From: Arma custos
Lineage: Eukaryota; Arthropoda; Insecta; Hemiptera; Pentatomidae
Direction of reading: 5' to 3'
Length of the DNA stretch: 64,000 nt
Assembly: GCA_037127475.1 (NCBI GenBank)
Contig: CM073759.1
Coordinates: 202,166,217 to 202,230,216 of the forward strand
Position 1 is the stretch's first letter. Each line of letters starts with the position of its first letter. A model generated the notes under the pieces. The model saw only the letters and a program-made list of their open reading frames with translations. It had not been told where the DNA came from and did no database searches. Both the position numbers and the translations under genes were made by a program. Shown piece after piece: positions 1 to 12,611 of this stretch.

Positions 1-309
1 GAACTAATGTCAGGGGTGGTTTGGATAATCGAAATTCACTAAAAAATAAATACCAACCAAATGAATAGGAAGGGATTCAGAGAAACAAATGAAATTACCT
101 AATTAGGTTTTCAGTTCTTAGTAAACAAATACGTATTTGTTTATAAGTCCAAGTTCATTTATTTGCTGTTTCAGATAAATTATTAGGGCCTCCTTATTGA
201 TGTTCATGTAAAAAACCATTTTATTTTCCAACCTTCAAATTTTATTTAAAATAACAATAATTTTAACAATACAAATAAGTAACTGGAGGATCTAATCATA
301 TTAATTAAA

Positions 310-377
310 ATTACATTAGAAAAAACCCAAAAACAGTTCCGTTAATTGAACGTTCGGATAATCGACGCTCCACTGTA
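310..377. mobile_element. Tigger/pogo-like terminal inverted repeat remnant
   Basis: Bases 336-375 read, on the minus strand, CAGTGGAGCGTCGATTATCC and onward, which resembles the terminal inverted repeat of Tigger/pogo elements. It is followed by a TA that could be the target duplication (376-377). The other end was not found and may lie left of the window. No transposase is visible. It sits in the Sec15 intron that precedes the exon at 480. Confidence 0.5.
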
Positions 378-479
378 TAAGAAAATTTGTTTGTGCTTAA
401 TAGGTGTTTTATGATTTCTGATGTTGATACAGGTTTTATCACAAAATTAAATAATATTAATAATTTTTCCTTGTTGTAG

Positions 480-3400
480 CATGAAACTATTGATGGGTAT
501 AAAATGTACATGCACAGTGTTCTTGGATTTTTTGTTGTTGAAGATCATGTATTAAACACTGGGAATGGACTTATTGACAGAACATATCTTGATGAACTAT
601 GGTCATTTGCTGTTGGAAAAATTTTCCATACTCTTAGAACCCATTCTGTAAGTAAATTTGGAGGCTTTTTAGCCATGACTAAAATCAAAGTTTTATATTG
701 GCAATTGCTTACAACAATTATGAATCTGTGTTCCTTTCATGGATTTTAAATAATTTGCTTATTTATTGTTTAATTTAAGTCTATAATTGTTAATAATAAC
801 CAGTAAATATGTTTTTCCAAATCATCAGAACATAGCTTACGTATAAATAGGTATAAAGGTTCTGGGGTGTTGTGTTTAGGAATAGATCGGAATCATCGGG
901 TTATTAACGATTGGGTTTGGAGTTTCGTAAAAAATGTGGGTATTATGTTGGAGTATTTAAAAAAAAAAATTGATCAGAAAAGTTTCACTATTCTGATTAT
1001 ACAAACTTTATGAAGCTGATGGCCGTTTAATTAATTGTGTTAGTTTAGTGTAAGCTATTACTAGGTATTGTCACTAAGCAATAGCTCAGCAGATTAAATC
1101 ATTCTATCAAGAGGATCTAGATTAATTCGGATCATCAGTTTATCAGTTATCAGGCTCTCTGCCATTGAGGCTAACTAGTTAAAAACTTTTTCTTTTTTTC
1201 ATTCTCCATAGATATACATATACACTTATAATGTTTTATGTTTCAGGCTTATTGCACAGATGCCACACTAATGCTGAAAATCAAAAACTTAATAATGCTT
1301 TTCATTACAACTCTTAGGGTGATTATTCATTTCTCTAATTATTATTGTTTTGTTTGATAAAATAATTTAATATAAATTAATTAGATTTAATGAATAACCT
1401 TTATTGTATTTGTAGAACTATGGCTATTCAGTAAACCAAGTATTTGAGGTGCTTCATGAGATCAGAGATCATTACAATGAAGTTTTAATGCAGCGGTGGG
1501 TCGGTGTTTTTAGAGAGATTTTGGATGAAGAAAGTTTCCTTCCTGCTGAAGTAAACATTTATTCTATATTTGGTATAATTTAATACCAAATATACCTACT
1601 TTAAAAAATGTTATGTCTATTGTTATAATAAATATTACTTGATTTATTTACAGGTAGAGACACAGGAAGAATATGATGGTGTCGTATCAGCTTTTCCCTT
1701 CCATGATGATGATCTGGATAATTCTCCTTTTCCGAAAACATTTCCTTTTTCTCCTCTTGTTCCTAATGTATATCAGCAAGTCAAAGAATTCATTTATGCT
1801 TGCTTAAAATTTTCAGAAGATCTTGGATTGAGGTAATTAAGCTTAATTTATCGCAGAAACAATTTTTATAATAATTATCCAAGGTAACATTTACAAAAAT
1901 AATATATAAATATTGTTTCGAATATAATAAACTAAAAAAAAAAAGTTCTTAAGAGATTTCTTAATGAATCTGTTTTGTTTTTTTATCAGCTTATTTTTTA
2001 GAAATTGTTTAAATATTTATTTGTAAATTTCTCTGCATTTGTTAAAATGACAATAAAAAAATGTCTTACAAAACTCAACACAATTCAAGGAATATTTCCT
2101 ACATTTAAGCAGCAACATTATCAAAGAGGTTTTTATCATAGCGAGTTTACACATTTTCAGATTGAGAACTATAATAAATAAACTATAATTGTTTGTTAAA
2201 AAAATATATGTTTTTTTTTATGTTAGTTTTAATACAACGATGTAACAATCACAGAGGTTTATTTTCCTTTATTTTAGGTTGAACAACTTTTATCTTTTTA
2301 CAGATTTTATAGTTATTTGTTTGTATATAACTTTTTTTTAAATTGTTTTTTAGTCAAGGAGAAGTTGATGATATGATCCGTAAATCAACCAACCTTCTTC
2401 TGACAAGAACCTTCACTGGCTGCCTTTCATCAGTATTCGAAAAACCAAGCCTTGGTTTAACTCAAGTCATACAAATAATAGTTGATACTCGATACCTTGA
2501 AGAAGCCACTGTATATCTAGAGGAATTTGTTTCAAATATTACGGGGTAAGCAGTTGATTAACTTTTTTAATTTGTTCTTATAACTATTTTCTTTACTCAT
2601 TCTCTTTTGTGATGTAGCATCATTGCATTAAATACAATATCAATCAAAAATCAATTGAAGTATCACTGGAAAAAGGCTTTTGAGAAACGTGTTGGCAAAT
2701 GTTTTCAACTCTGAAAATTTCCATGCTGTCCAACAACTCTTTTGGGCATTTCATTATGTTAACCATTTCTGGTTATTTGAAACACAGAAGGTCTTATCAT
2801 TTCAATATTGTTTATGAAAAATAATAACGGAATCATGAATTTTTTAAAGGAATATCATATCCTTATGTTCTTCTTGAGTTAAATGTTAATTTTTCTATAA
2901 AAATATTATTAGCAATTAATACTTAAAATTCTCAATTAAAAAGAAAATACTAAATTAAACGATAAGGCTTCCAATCTCACAGTGTTATTTTTTATTAAAT
3001 AATAAAAGACTAGCAGAGGAAATATTACAATTAACCAGACTTAGTTGATTAAAGTGCTAACATGTATAAACATAGATATAAAAAAACAAAATATGTATTT
3101 CTGTATGCCTACCACTATCAGCTCAACAATCAGTTATAAAAAAATTAAGGCACATAAGGATACAAAACTACCAACAATTTATTCTTGTAATAAAATTTTG
3201 TAAGGAAATTCTCTATATCATTTTGAAACCGTTCAGGCATACTCCATTTAATCAACCCATGTGTTTCCTGGTTGCGGCTACTGACTCCATTGTTTATTGG
3301 CTTAGATTTCACCTATAAAAAAAAGATGGCTAAAGCTGTCATTTATTTCTGATTATATATATATATTAACTTTTTTTTATATCACCATAAAAGGAGTTTC

Positions 3401-6400
3401 CACAAGAATAACATTCCTTCTATGAAGGAATTCTATATATCCCTATATTTATTAGTATATAAAAAAAAAAATACTGAAAAAAGATTTTTTTTTTCTTAAT
3501 GTTATATATAAATAGATGTAAACCTTTAACTTAAAACTGTTATTTTAGTTTTAAAGTGTAAAAATACTTTCACATTAAATTTTCCATGAAAGATTGTAAA
3601 ATAAATTGTCATTTATAAAATATTGAAGGAAATTTTAATAATTTTTTCTTTCATTCGACAATTTGGAAAATTATAATATTTAAAATACATGCAATATGAG
3701 AACTTTGTTTATTCTCAGGTGTCGCAGTGAGCTATCACTGAGGGCCGGAAAAGAAGCTGGTGGTCATCTTTTTGGCGTTGCTCGGGATGATGCAGAAAAA
3801 CAAATTTGTGAAAAACTGAAGAGAAAATTAGATGAATTTGTGGAACTAGAAGCTTATGATTGGCTTCTTGTCGAACCTCAGGGGCATGCTTCCAGTTTCA
3901 TTACTGATCTTATAGCTTTTCTCAATTCAACTTTTACTTCATTTACTGATTTACCTGTAAGTATTCTAGAGTGAACTCTAAACAAAGATTGAAGAAAGAA
4001 TATTTTTCAATACTTTATCTTTTAACCCTTGACTGGTAGCATACATTTTATGCTCGTTGCAAGTAACATGCGTCTGTGAGACGTGTGCAAAACAAAATTG
4101 ATTTTAGAGGTAAAATATTCATTAAATCTGTGAATATGTTAATTAAATAAGTAAATATGTTTTATTTGATTGTTTACAAATCATTTATTCAAGATAAAAT
4201 ACATAGGATAATTAAAATACATACAATTAAAATACATAAAATTAAAATTAAACGATTCAAATTAAAATACAATTAAACTTAACATACATACAATTAAAAT
4301 TAAATTAAATGTTTATACACCAGGAGCACAGGCATTGCACACTTTTTTTGAGCATAAAAACATTAAAAAAATAAATAAAATTGTAATAATAATGAAAATG
4401 GAAAACTTGACGTAGCTATTTATACCAATTAGAAAAATAAATATTGGGGCAAGATTACGTCAAGAATCTTTTTGTGCCTAAATTTTTTTTTCTAGCACAT
4501 TTTTCGTAGATGGAAAGAAAAGAGAATGGGAAAAGTATGCATTCAACAAAGTATTTAAACAGTTTTAAATATAAATTCATTGGCCTAGAATGCAAAACAT
4601 AAATCAATAAATGAGTTGAAAGTTTATTTGACTGGATGACACTTTTAGTAATTACTTTTTTTTCTTTTAGATAATGTAGGATCTCCAAGGTATTTAGGAG
4701 GGTAAATAAAAATGAATTGAGGTGAATAACATACCGAACTAAAACATTCAAACATAAAAATAGTAATTACTGGTTAGGTAAGTTCGTCATACGTAGAAGA
4801 AAAGAATGTTTCAGGTAATACACGTCTGTAAGACGAGCACAAATGTTGACACTTCAAGTAATAGGCATCTGATAAATGGCGTATGTTTTAATTATGACCT
4901 TACTGAAACCATCAAACACATTGGATTGAAACTTTATACGCGTTGTTTATAATATTCAAAGTGAACATACATGGAAGATTTCATTTGACAAGTCGCGCTA
5001 AAAGTATCATAAGCCGAAACGTTGTAAACCTTAGCATCACTCTGACGTATGTTACCAGTTGAGGGTTAAAAATAATCATTTTAAAATATATACAATTATA
5101 TGATGAAAATTGAATGTTTTTAATCTCTTGACTCACAAATAAAACTAAATTTGACACACTTGAAAAATCAAGTGGCATCACTTTAATAACCATCAGTGTG
5201 AAAATTTTAAACAAATTGATACACAAATGAATTTATATATAATGTAATGTATGGTGTCCACTGGAGACATTCCTGACATCTTGGAGACGTCAAAATCTCC
5301 TAATGTTGGACAATTATTTGTGTATCCATAGCAATCTTCTGTTCAAACCATATGTTTAATTATGTGCAACCTTTTCAGTTATGCTATCCTTTTTTACTTA
5401 TAAAGATACATACTGTTAAATATAATTAAGTTTCATAAAACCATAGTATCTTGTCTCTGGTACTATTACATCAAAACTTAGATCAACACCTATGTCATAT
5501 GAAATAAATGACATCTTCCAGACATCATTGTATGTCAATCTGCTAAAGAAAATTTTAAACTATGATCTTGAAGCTGACATTGAAAATGTAGAATTCTAAT
5601 CTTATGGAGTTGATCTTTTTATTAATTGGCTTTATAATTTTATCTAGTATTGCTATTGTAATTGCTAAATAATCTATGATCCATTTCATTCATAACCGTA
5701 ATTAACATTTATATTAAAATATGCTTGATCACTTCCTTTCTGCTTTGTTTCTTTCAATAAAGTACATACATATTTAACTTTAAAAAATGCTAAATTCATT
5801 CAACATTTTATTTTTTATGTTAGAGAGGAAAATAGTTGACTGGATGATATTATGGAGAATGGAGATAGTTGAGGGGTGCAGTAAAAAAAAACACCAAATA
5901 AGTCAAGTCTTATTTGGTGTTTTTTTTACTGCACCCCCCAACTATCTCTGTTCTCCATTTTATTTTTTATGTTTGAAGTTAATAAAATCCAAAAATAAAA
6001 ATATCCATTTTGTTACCAAAGTGAGAGATCATTATGAGAATTTTTGGAAGAATCAGCATTACCATCCACCATTTTCTCCCGAAAATGGCAGCTAATTAAA
6101 GGTTTTATACGCCCATATTTTGACCATTAATGAAGATCGAGGAACAATAAATTTTAACAATTTATTTTTTTAAATGTATACATGTCTATTTGGAAACAAT
6201 AGTAAAGTAATTAATATTGAAAAGTAAAAAGAGACATTACATAAATGCTAAGACCATGGAAAAATTCCAATGAAAAGCCCTTAAGTCTCCAAACTAAAAC
6301 AGAAATTGAAATTATCAGTCCAATATTTCGCCTATTCAGGCATCCTCAGGGTAGAAAGAGAATAAGCAAAACAAAACATGAATAATACACCCAAGAAACA

Positions 6401-6451
6401 TCCCACCATCTCCAAGGCTCAAATGCAACTACATAGTAAAATAATTTACAA

Positions 6452-6482
<31 letters not shown>

Positions 6483-7350
6483 AGGCCACAACATTAAATC
6501 TCCATTTATTGTTTAATAATTTTTATTACATTCTTCCTAGGGAGAAGTAGCACAAGTTGCCTGCAAATCTGCTTGTGAACATATAGCAAAATCTTTAATG
6601 GGAATGGTGCTAAATGATGAAGTGAAACAGATATCTATGGGTGCTCTACAACAACTTAATTTGGACACCATTCAGTGTGAGCGTAAGTGTATTACAATGG
6701 ATTAAGATATGTTATAATTTCTTTTCCTGTTATTTTTTATGTTATATATTATGTCTTTTTTGAGTTCTTTTGTACCATCTAAGTGCTAAGTGGGAAAGAA
6801 TGTAAAATGGTTGATTCAGCCTGTTTAAAAAAAAAAAAAATTAAATCAAGTCTAATAAATGTATGAATGTGTTGTACTTTTTATAAAAAATAGATAATTA
6901 AAACCTTTTCTATTAAACATAATATAATTTTTTATTTTTTTTTCATGATAGAATTTGCTGCGAGTGAACCAGTTGGAGGACTTGAAGAAGGCTCATTACT
7001 GTGTTACTTTACTGATTTGAGGCAGCTTTTGGATCTCTTCATGTCTTGGGATTGGCCGACTTACTTTCATGATTATGGGCAGGAGAATAGCAAGTATCAA
7101 CATGTTTCTCCGAATACGGCCATAATCCTTCTCGAAAAGTAATTATGATTTTTAAAATGGTTTAATTTTCAAATTTGTTAATAAAGAAGTGCTCACTTTT
7201 TTATGTATATTTTTTAGAATCAGGGAGGCTGATAAAAAGACTGTATTCTCTGTTCTAAAAAAAAGTGAACGAGATAAAAAGAAACTGTTAGAGACAGTAC
7301 TAAAACAGTTAAGACAGCTTGCTTTGACAGCATCACAGCAACAACAGTAG
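480..7350 (+). CDS. Sec15: Exocyst complex subunit Sec15 (EXOC6), C-terminal part, 9 exons
   Basis: Sec15 is a subunit of the octameric exocyst, which tethers secretory vesicles to the plasma membrane. Its C-terminal domain binds Rab11 in Drosophila. Exons read from splice sites: 480-647, 1247-1318, 1416-1550, 1654-1832, 2354-2545, 3719-3956, 6541-6682, 6952-7138, 7218-7350. Phases agree at every junction and the sum is 1446 nt, 481 codons plus a TAG at 7348. Diagnostic stretches, compared with human EXOC6 from memory, are FVVEDHVLNTGNGL, IRKSTNLLLTRTFT, KQISMGALQQLNLDTIQC and LRQLLDLFMSWDWPTY. The protein ends in a glutamine run (SQQQQ). The first acceptor (477-479) opens in phase 0, so earlier exons, about 40% of the protein, lie left of the window. 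The 2.6-kb intron 3957-6540 carries a piggyBac-like element and a long hairpin. Identity is very secure. Confidence 0.96.
3145..3312 (-). other. Candidate antisense exon within a Sec15 intron
   Basis: On the minus strand a TATAG acceptor at 3313-3317 is followed by 55 open codons ending in TAA (3145-3147). The reading contains GLIKWSMPERFQNDIENFL. The stretch is visibly richer in G+C than the intron around it (2546-3718), which looks like coding sequence. I do not recognise the peptide and found no compatible upstream exon. It could be the last exon of a nested gene, a decayed retrocopy or chance. Confidence 0.2.
4027..5065. mobile_element. piggyBac-like non-autonomous element
   Basis: The element is bounded by TTAA at 4023-4026 and 5066-5069, the target duplication of piggyBac elements. 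The inverted ends are CCCTTGACTGGTAGCATAC on the left and, reversed, CCCTCAACTGGTAACATAC on the right. Short subterminal palindromes of the type GTCTGTGAGAC (about 4071) and GTCTGTAAGAC (about 4825) resemble internal repeats of this superfamily. It is about 1039 bp long with no transposase reading frame, so it is probably mobilised in trans or dead. It lies in the Sec15 intron 3957-6540. Confidence 0.75.
5475..5598 (+). other. Short coding-like island, unrecognised
   Basis: From the ATG near 5491 to the TAA near 5596 there is a short open reading, MSYEINDIFQTSLYVNLL and on, ending ENVEF. Another short open reading starts at the ATG near 5249 (MVSTGDIPDILETS) and stops about 80 bases later. 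Both look more protein-like than the surrounding intron but do not join in one frame. They may be remains of a retrocopy or a transposon gene. I do not recognise them. Confidence 0.15.
5804..5973. repeat. Near-perfect long hairpin flanked by 18-bp direct repeats
   Basis: Bases 5852-5902 and 5909-5958 are reverse complements over about 50 bp with three mismatches and one single-base indel, and a loop of about 6 bases. Identical 18-bp copies of CATTTTATTTTTTATGTT lie on both sides (5804-5821 and 5956-5973). It lies in a Sec15 intron and would fold into a strong RNA stem when the gene is transcribed. It is probably a tiny foldback element; a small-RNA precursor is possible. Confidence 0.8.
6245..6360 (-). 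repeat. Dispersed repeat shared with the right edge of the window
   Basis: Read on the minus strand, about 6250-6325 matches 63898-63965 over roughly 65 bp with a few differences; the shared block includes TTTGGAGACTTAAGGGCTTT. Next to it, on the minus strand, is GCCTGAATAGGCGAAATATT (about 6324-6343), a short stem-loop. A T-run of about 24 bases follows at 6459-6482. This is an unclassified transposon fragment in a Sec15 intron. Confidence 0.5.
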
Positions 7351-9170
7351 GTGGTTATTCGCTGTGGTAGGATTATCTTCAGTTTTATGATTATTACTTA
7401 TTTAATATGTACCAATAATTCATATATCACCGTTGACGTGATAATATGGTTTGATATCATTTAAATAGGAGTAAAATGTTAAGAAAACATAACAAAATGT
7501 TTGGACCTACAAAAGGGTAGATTCTATTAATTTAGTATTAATGGAACCAATGGAAGTAAAATAAACAGGGACTGTAGTGGAAATGTATTAGATCTTGAGT
7601 ATTATTTTATTTTCAAAAGTTATTTATATATTTTTTTTATCTTTCCACTCTCAAATAGATAGTTTATTTCCTGCTATTATAGCACTGTTAATATTCCAGT
7701 TGTGATAAAAAAAATCTTAAGTTTCATCAAATATTGTCAATATGTTGCTTTTTCTTTCATTTGATGAATACTCATGTTATTTCAATTTCAAATTTATTTC
7801 TTCTCAATACATAATTGTTTATTATTTATAATATATCAATTAACATATTGAATGCCACCATCACCCATGAGCAGCACTCATTTCCGTCCACAATCGACAT
7901 TCCCTGTAAAATTGATGTGTTAACCAATTTTAATCAACCAATCTTAACCAACCTGTTATTAATATTAATTTAAATATCTACATGAAAGTAGATGAAGAGT
8001 CTCCTGCTTTGTAATATGATATACAAATACTATTGCAATACATACAAAATTAAAAGATAGTTTCTTTTTATGCATGTAGATTTTTTTTCTAATTTTTGTC
8101 AATTTTACTTTTGCTGGAACAGTCAGTAATACTTTCCAAAATATGAAATAATTCTTGTTCAATAATAATATAATGAGATATTATGTTACTGAATAACAAT
8201 GAACCAAATCAATTTAATCATTATAAACTATGCAATCCTTCATGTGTTTGGATTTATTATTATTTTTTTTTAAATTTAGATAAAATGTATTCTTATTCAA
8301 TTTTATTTATAAAATTTCTGTTAACTTGTTTGGCATTATTTCTAAAAAATATGATTACCAAACATTTTGTTTATTATTTATTACTCTTTACTTTCACATA
8401 ATTTTAACGCTTGTACATCGCTTGTTAAGAGATGTATGATTTTTATCTCTTAAAACTAATAATTTTTAGTATTAATAATTGAGAAATTAAATTTTCATTG
8501 TTATATGGTTTAAGATGCTCATCTCTGAATTTCAGATATATGAGATGTCTGATATGAATGTATGATAACTATCCGTATGTCTGATCACTAAACGTATTTA
8601 TTAAAGTATATAAAAAAAACAAACTTGAAATTGTGATTTATATTTTTTCATTGTTAAATTTTGTTATTTATTTATTATATCTTAGTAGTGCACAAGATAT
8701 CATAAACTATTTATTTTTATATTATTGTTAATATAATTATGTAAATGAACCTAATTAATATATGACTGAAGTTGAATAAAAAATGTTTTTCTGTTATATT
8801 ATATTTAGAAGACTGTTTATCTAATAAATCTATATTGATAATATTTGTTTAATTTTATGTTATTTTAAACCTAGACCAAATATTGAATAACATTTTGTTG
8901 TTTTTCTTTTTAACAGTTTCTTAATCCTTCAGATTTACTTTCATAAGATCCATGTCAATTTTATCACTTTTAGATTTGCTGGTCGATCGAATCCCACATT
9001 CGTCAACTTTTTTTTTATAATCTTTTTAAACATATATGTGTATATTTTTAATTATTGTTATTATTATTATTTAAATATGAAAAGATTTTTAAAATTTATT
9101 TCTTTTGTTTTAGTGACTGTTAGATTTAATTATTAATTTCTAATTAATAATTAAATTAATTATTAGGGTT
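7351..9170. other. Sec15 3' UTR and AT-rich intergenic DNA
   Basis: This stretch follows the Sec15 stop codon. It has several possible AATAAA signals but no clear gene. A weak inverted pair of TTAACA-type ends at about 7841-7954 could be a very short piggyBac-like MITE. The open reading at 8183-8401 is low-complexity AT-rich sequence and is not considered coding. Confidence 0.5.
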
Positions 9171-9174
9171 CATT

Positions 9175-9880
9175 GATCCTAACCCTCCTATTTTTGTCAC
9201 CAAGATAACAAATTTTTACAACTTCGCTCAAGAAATATCTGTACTTATAGGGCAAACTAATTTTAAATGCTTTTCTAGAGTAAAAGACATTAAAATAAAT
9301 ACATCCAACAAGGAATCATATAAAAAAATTAATTAACCATCTTATAGTGAACAACTATGATTTTCACTGTTACCAATTACAACAGGATAAATTGTAACAA
9401 GTTGTTTAAGAGGACGCCCTCAATGCCCACAACAGCAATCAGAAGTAACCTCGAAGAAATAGGTCACAAAGTAAGCATTTCGCCAGTGTTGCATTCCACC
9501 GAAAAGTACATTGTTATTTGTTGAACTTGAACCAGCCCGAAATAACCCAGAGATATTTTAAGTTTTAAGACTGGTATATTTAACAGTAAAATTTGAAGAA
9601 CCTAGGTGTAAAAATGCTGTAGTCCAGTGTACTAACTGTCAAAACTTAGGTCATACCAAGGCGTATTGCCATCACCAAGCTATGTGCGTCAAATGCGCTG
9701 GACAACACTCATCTGACACTTGTCAGAAATCAAAAAACGAGCCTGCAAAATGTACTCTTTGTGGTGAGGCTGTCACCCAGCGAACTACAGAGGCTGTTCA
9801 GTCCATAAGGACTTTCAATGTCTTAGAACCAGGAATTATCAACTAAAAAGTCAAGAAAAGAGCACAGTGTAGGCTCCTGA
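9175..9880 (+). pseudogene. LINE ORF1 (gag-like zinc-knuckle protein), broken
   Basis: Reading in changing frames, 9175-9330 gives the domain preceding the knuckles (PPIFVTKITNFYNF). Around 9410-9500 comes the conserved PTTAIRSNLEEIGHKV segment. At about 9620-9735 there are CCHC-type knuckles (CTNCQNLGHTKAYC, then CVKCAGQHSSDTC). A third knuckle needs a frame change (CTLCG, then HPANYRGC). ORF1 proteins of this type bind LINE RNA. At least two frameshifts and several stops are present. The proline- and glutamine-rich reading frames at 9909-10439 follow it and are probably the tail of ORF1. Confidence 0.8.
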
Positions 9881-10448
9881 AGTTGACAATACTTCCACCT
9901 TTCCTGAATTGCCTAGACCAACCGCAAACCCTACGGATAGACTGCCGGATAACAGAACCAGGGGAACCTCCAGCATTCAGCAACAGCCTCCAGCTCAGAC
10001 ACCTCAAACCTCCCAAATCAAATCTCTGCATTCCTTGACCAAACCCCAGACCTCCCAATCCAAGCCCAGGGAACCCATATCCAAGTCTAAGGCAGCCAAT
10101 CCCAATCCTCAACCTCCACGTCAACAAATTCCTCCCCACCATACACCCATACGGGTCAAATTACCAACTTAACAACCTAATCCTCTACCTTCCAATCACA
10201 ACATTCAAACGAATGCTGTAGTTCATCAAACATTGAATGAAAATCCAGCAACTCAGGTACAACCCCAGCCAACCCTCCTTTGCCCATTAATTATCCCTAT
10301 CAAACTTAAGTCTCATATTACAAGTCCAAAACCCGATCGACATAAATTCTATCCTGTCATCTTTCCTGAAAGACCTTCAAGACACTATCAAGCCTCTCAT
10401 CAACCTACTCACGAGAATCCTTACCAAAGTTCCACTTAATTACCCGCG

Positions 10449-12479
10449 ATGAACATAAAGCCCTTAGCTATCGTTCTGTGGAATGCTAATGGACTGCATA
10501 ATCAACATGACAAACTTGACATATTTCTACACGACAACCAAATAGATATTGCTTTACTTACTGAAACACACTTCACTCACTGCACACATTTCTACATACA
10601 GGACTACATCACTCACAGATCAGACCACCCAGATAACACTTCACATGCCGGATCTTGTATTCTCATTCACAAAAACTTATCCCGTTCCCTTATTCCTTCC
10701 ACTCCAACTGATGCTATACAATCAACCTCAGTAACCGTAACAACTTGTCCTCCCGGAATTACCTTTTGTTATAACCTTCTTGAATCCTTATTCCAATCTC
10801 TTGGTCCACGCTCCATTGCTGGAGGAGACTACAATGCTAAACACCAACGATGGGGTTGTAGAACATCCAACTCCCGAGGAAATATCTTTTGTGCTGTAAC
10901 ATCCAAAAAGAGTTATTCCATTCTGGCACCAAACAACCCCACCTATTGGCCTACATCTATCAAAAAACGTCCCGACATCCTTGACATATTTATCACATCC
11001 CAGATTTCCCCTGCAGAAGCCAATATTGAATCTTTGGATGATCTTTCATCAGGTCTTGCTCTCAAGTTTTGCTCCCAAGCCTTCCCTTTGGACATTGATT
11101 ATAGGACGTGTCAACTGGGACGATTTTTGTTATGACTTGGAGGACAAACTGGAATTAAAAATTTCACTTCAGACAAAACAAGACATTTGTACAACCATAG
11201 AAAAACTTACAACATCAATCAGAAGCAGTTTACATGATACCATCACAAATCATACAAATAATAACTATAAACAGACTGATTTGCCACAGCATTTTCGTAT
11301 CTTATTAAGAGAAAAACACAGAGCAAGATCGAATTGGGATAGAACTCGACAACCAGCAGATAAAACTATCTATACAAAATTAACTAACGAAGTAAAAGCA
11401 GAAATAAAGAAGTTCAAAATTCAAAAACCTGGACAGAAAATCTTACAACCACCGACTAAACATTATGGATGACCACCAAAAAACTCCTAAAATTCAAAGA
11501 ATTTAATCATCCACTCCTTACTGAATCAAATAACTGAAAAAGGGTCTGACGGAAAAAAATCACAGTTATTTGGTCAATATCTTTCATCCACATCCTGATA
11601 TCATTAACTCAACTCACATTGAATATATAAAAGAAGCGTTAGCCCTACAAATGTCCCTTCCACCCTTATACACAGATTACCTTTCCGCAATGCTCCTGGG
11701 CATGACCTCATCACAATTCATATCTTAAAACACCTTCCTAGAAAAGCCATTCTATTCCTTACTTATATATATAATGCTGTACTCCGCACTACATATTTTC
11801 CAGACCTCTGGAAATTATCCATTGTAAAAATGATACCCAAATCTAAAAAAAAAACCAGAGTACCTATCCTCTTACCGTCCTATCTCTCTTTTACCTTGCA
11901 TGGGTAAAATCCTAGAAAAACTCATCCTCAAACGATTGTACCCCACCAGTCAACACCAATCCAGTTATTGTATCCCAAAGCCTCTAATCCCATGTCACTG
12001 ATCTTGAAGAATGCTGTCAAAACTGGAGAGTTAAAATAATTCTCAAAAATTGCATCAAATCACTTTTACCTTACGTTGTTAACCAATGACTTCCTGCCCT
12101 TCAGTATCCTTTAATATCCCACTGGTGCCTGTAGAACAGATCCGATACTTAGGGTTGCATCTAGACAAAGGATTAACCTGTAATCCTCATACAAGACTGA
12201 AAAGACAAGAAACTGCTCGACGTTTCAGGCTACTTCAACACTTACTAGACAAACGCTCTAAGCTTCCAATTATTTTGTTAAGAATTAAGTCATCCATAAC
12301 GACCTTAATGTCCCATATGTTGTTGATTTGGACCGAATCCGGTATCTATCCTTTCCCGCAATGAAGTTTGTTATCATTCCCACTCAAACCTTCTAGTTTC
12401 AAACCTCGCTTCCTCTTCAATTCCCGATAATCCTCCGAGGCGTCTGAAAAGAAGATGGCCACATGACCTTCTTAGTTGA
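10449..12479 (+). pseudogene. LINE ORF2 (endonuclease plus reverse transcriptase), broken
   Basis: The endonuclease part starts at the ATG 10449 with VLWNANGLHNQHDKLDIFL and has LLTETH. A segment is missing after about 10,770, before SIAGGDYNAKHQRWGCRT. The reverse-transcriptase part is heavily deleted: a piece with NAPGHDLITIHILKHL lies near 11,690 and the thumb-like RYLGLHLDKGLTCNPHT at 12,140. No catalytic YADD box was found. The conserved Jockey C-terminus PPRRLKRRWPHDLL ends at TGA 12477-12479. It cannot encode a working protein. Confidence 0.85.
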
Positions 12480-12611
12480 ACTTGTGATTTGAGTACTACC
12501 CGTGGGTAGTTTCTCTACTTGCCATTATCTCATGCCATGTATCACTTAGCCTATTTACTTGTTGTATTATTAAATATCAATAAATAAAAAAAGAATAGCT
12601 GGTGGTAGATA

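Larger units (their letters stand above)
9170..12595 (+). mobile_element. Jockey-like non-LTR retrotransposon, decayed
   Basis: The element contains an ORF1 (gag-like, zinc knuckles), an apurinic-type endonuclease, fragments of reverse transcriptase and the conserved ORF2 end, followed by an A-rich tail (AATAAATAAAAAAAG near 12580). The order and motifs match arthropod Jockey-group LINEs. The 5' end seems truncated inside ORF1, since the first recognisable residues are in the domain preceding the zinc knuckles. Stops, frameshifts and internal deletions, chiefly in the endonuclease and reverse-transcriptase regions, make it inactive. It lies between Sec15 and NCAPG2, about 16 bp before the mariner element. 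Confidence 0.85.

Noticed and set aside
7841..7954. Very short piggyBac-like MITE between TTAA motifs
   Set aside because: End similarity is only about 10 of 15 bases and TTAA is common in this AT-rich DNA.
8183..8401. 72-codon open reading
   Set aside because: Low-complexity AT-rich translation of Phe, Tyr, Leu and Asn without a domain; expected in this base composition.
9843..10142. 99-codon minus-strand reading with a glycine-rich pattern
   Set aside because: It is the complement of the proline-rich end of the LINE ORF1 and has no independent support.
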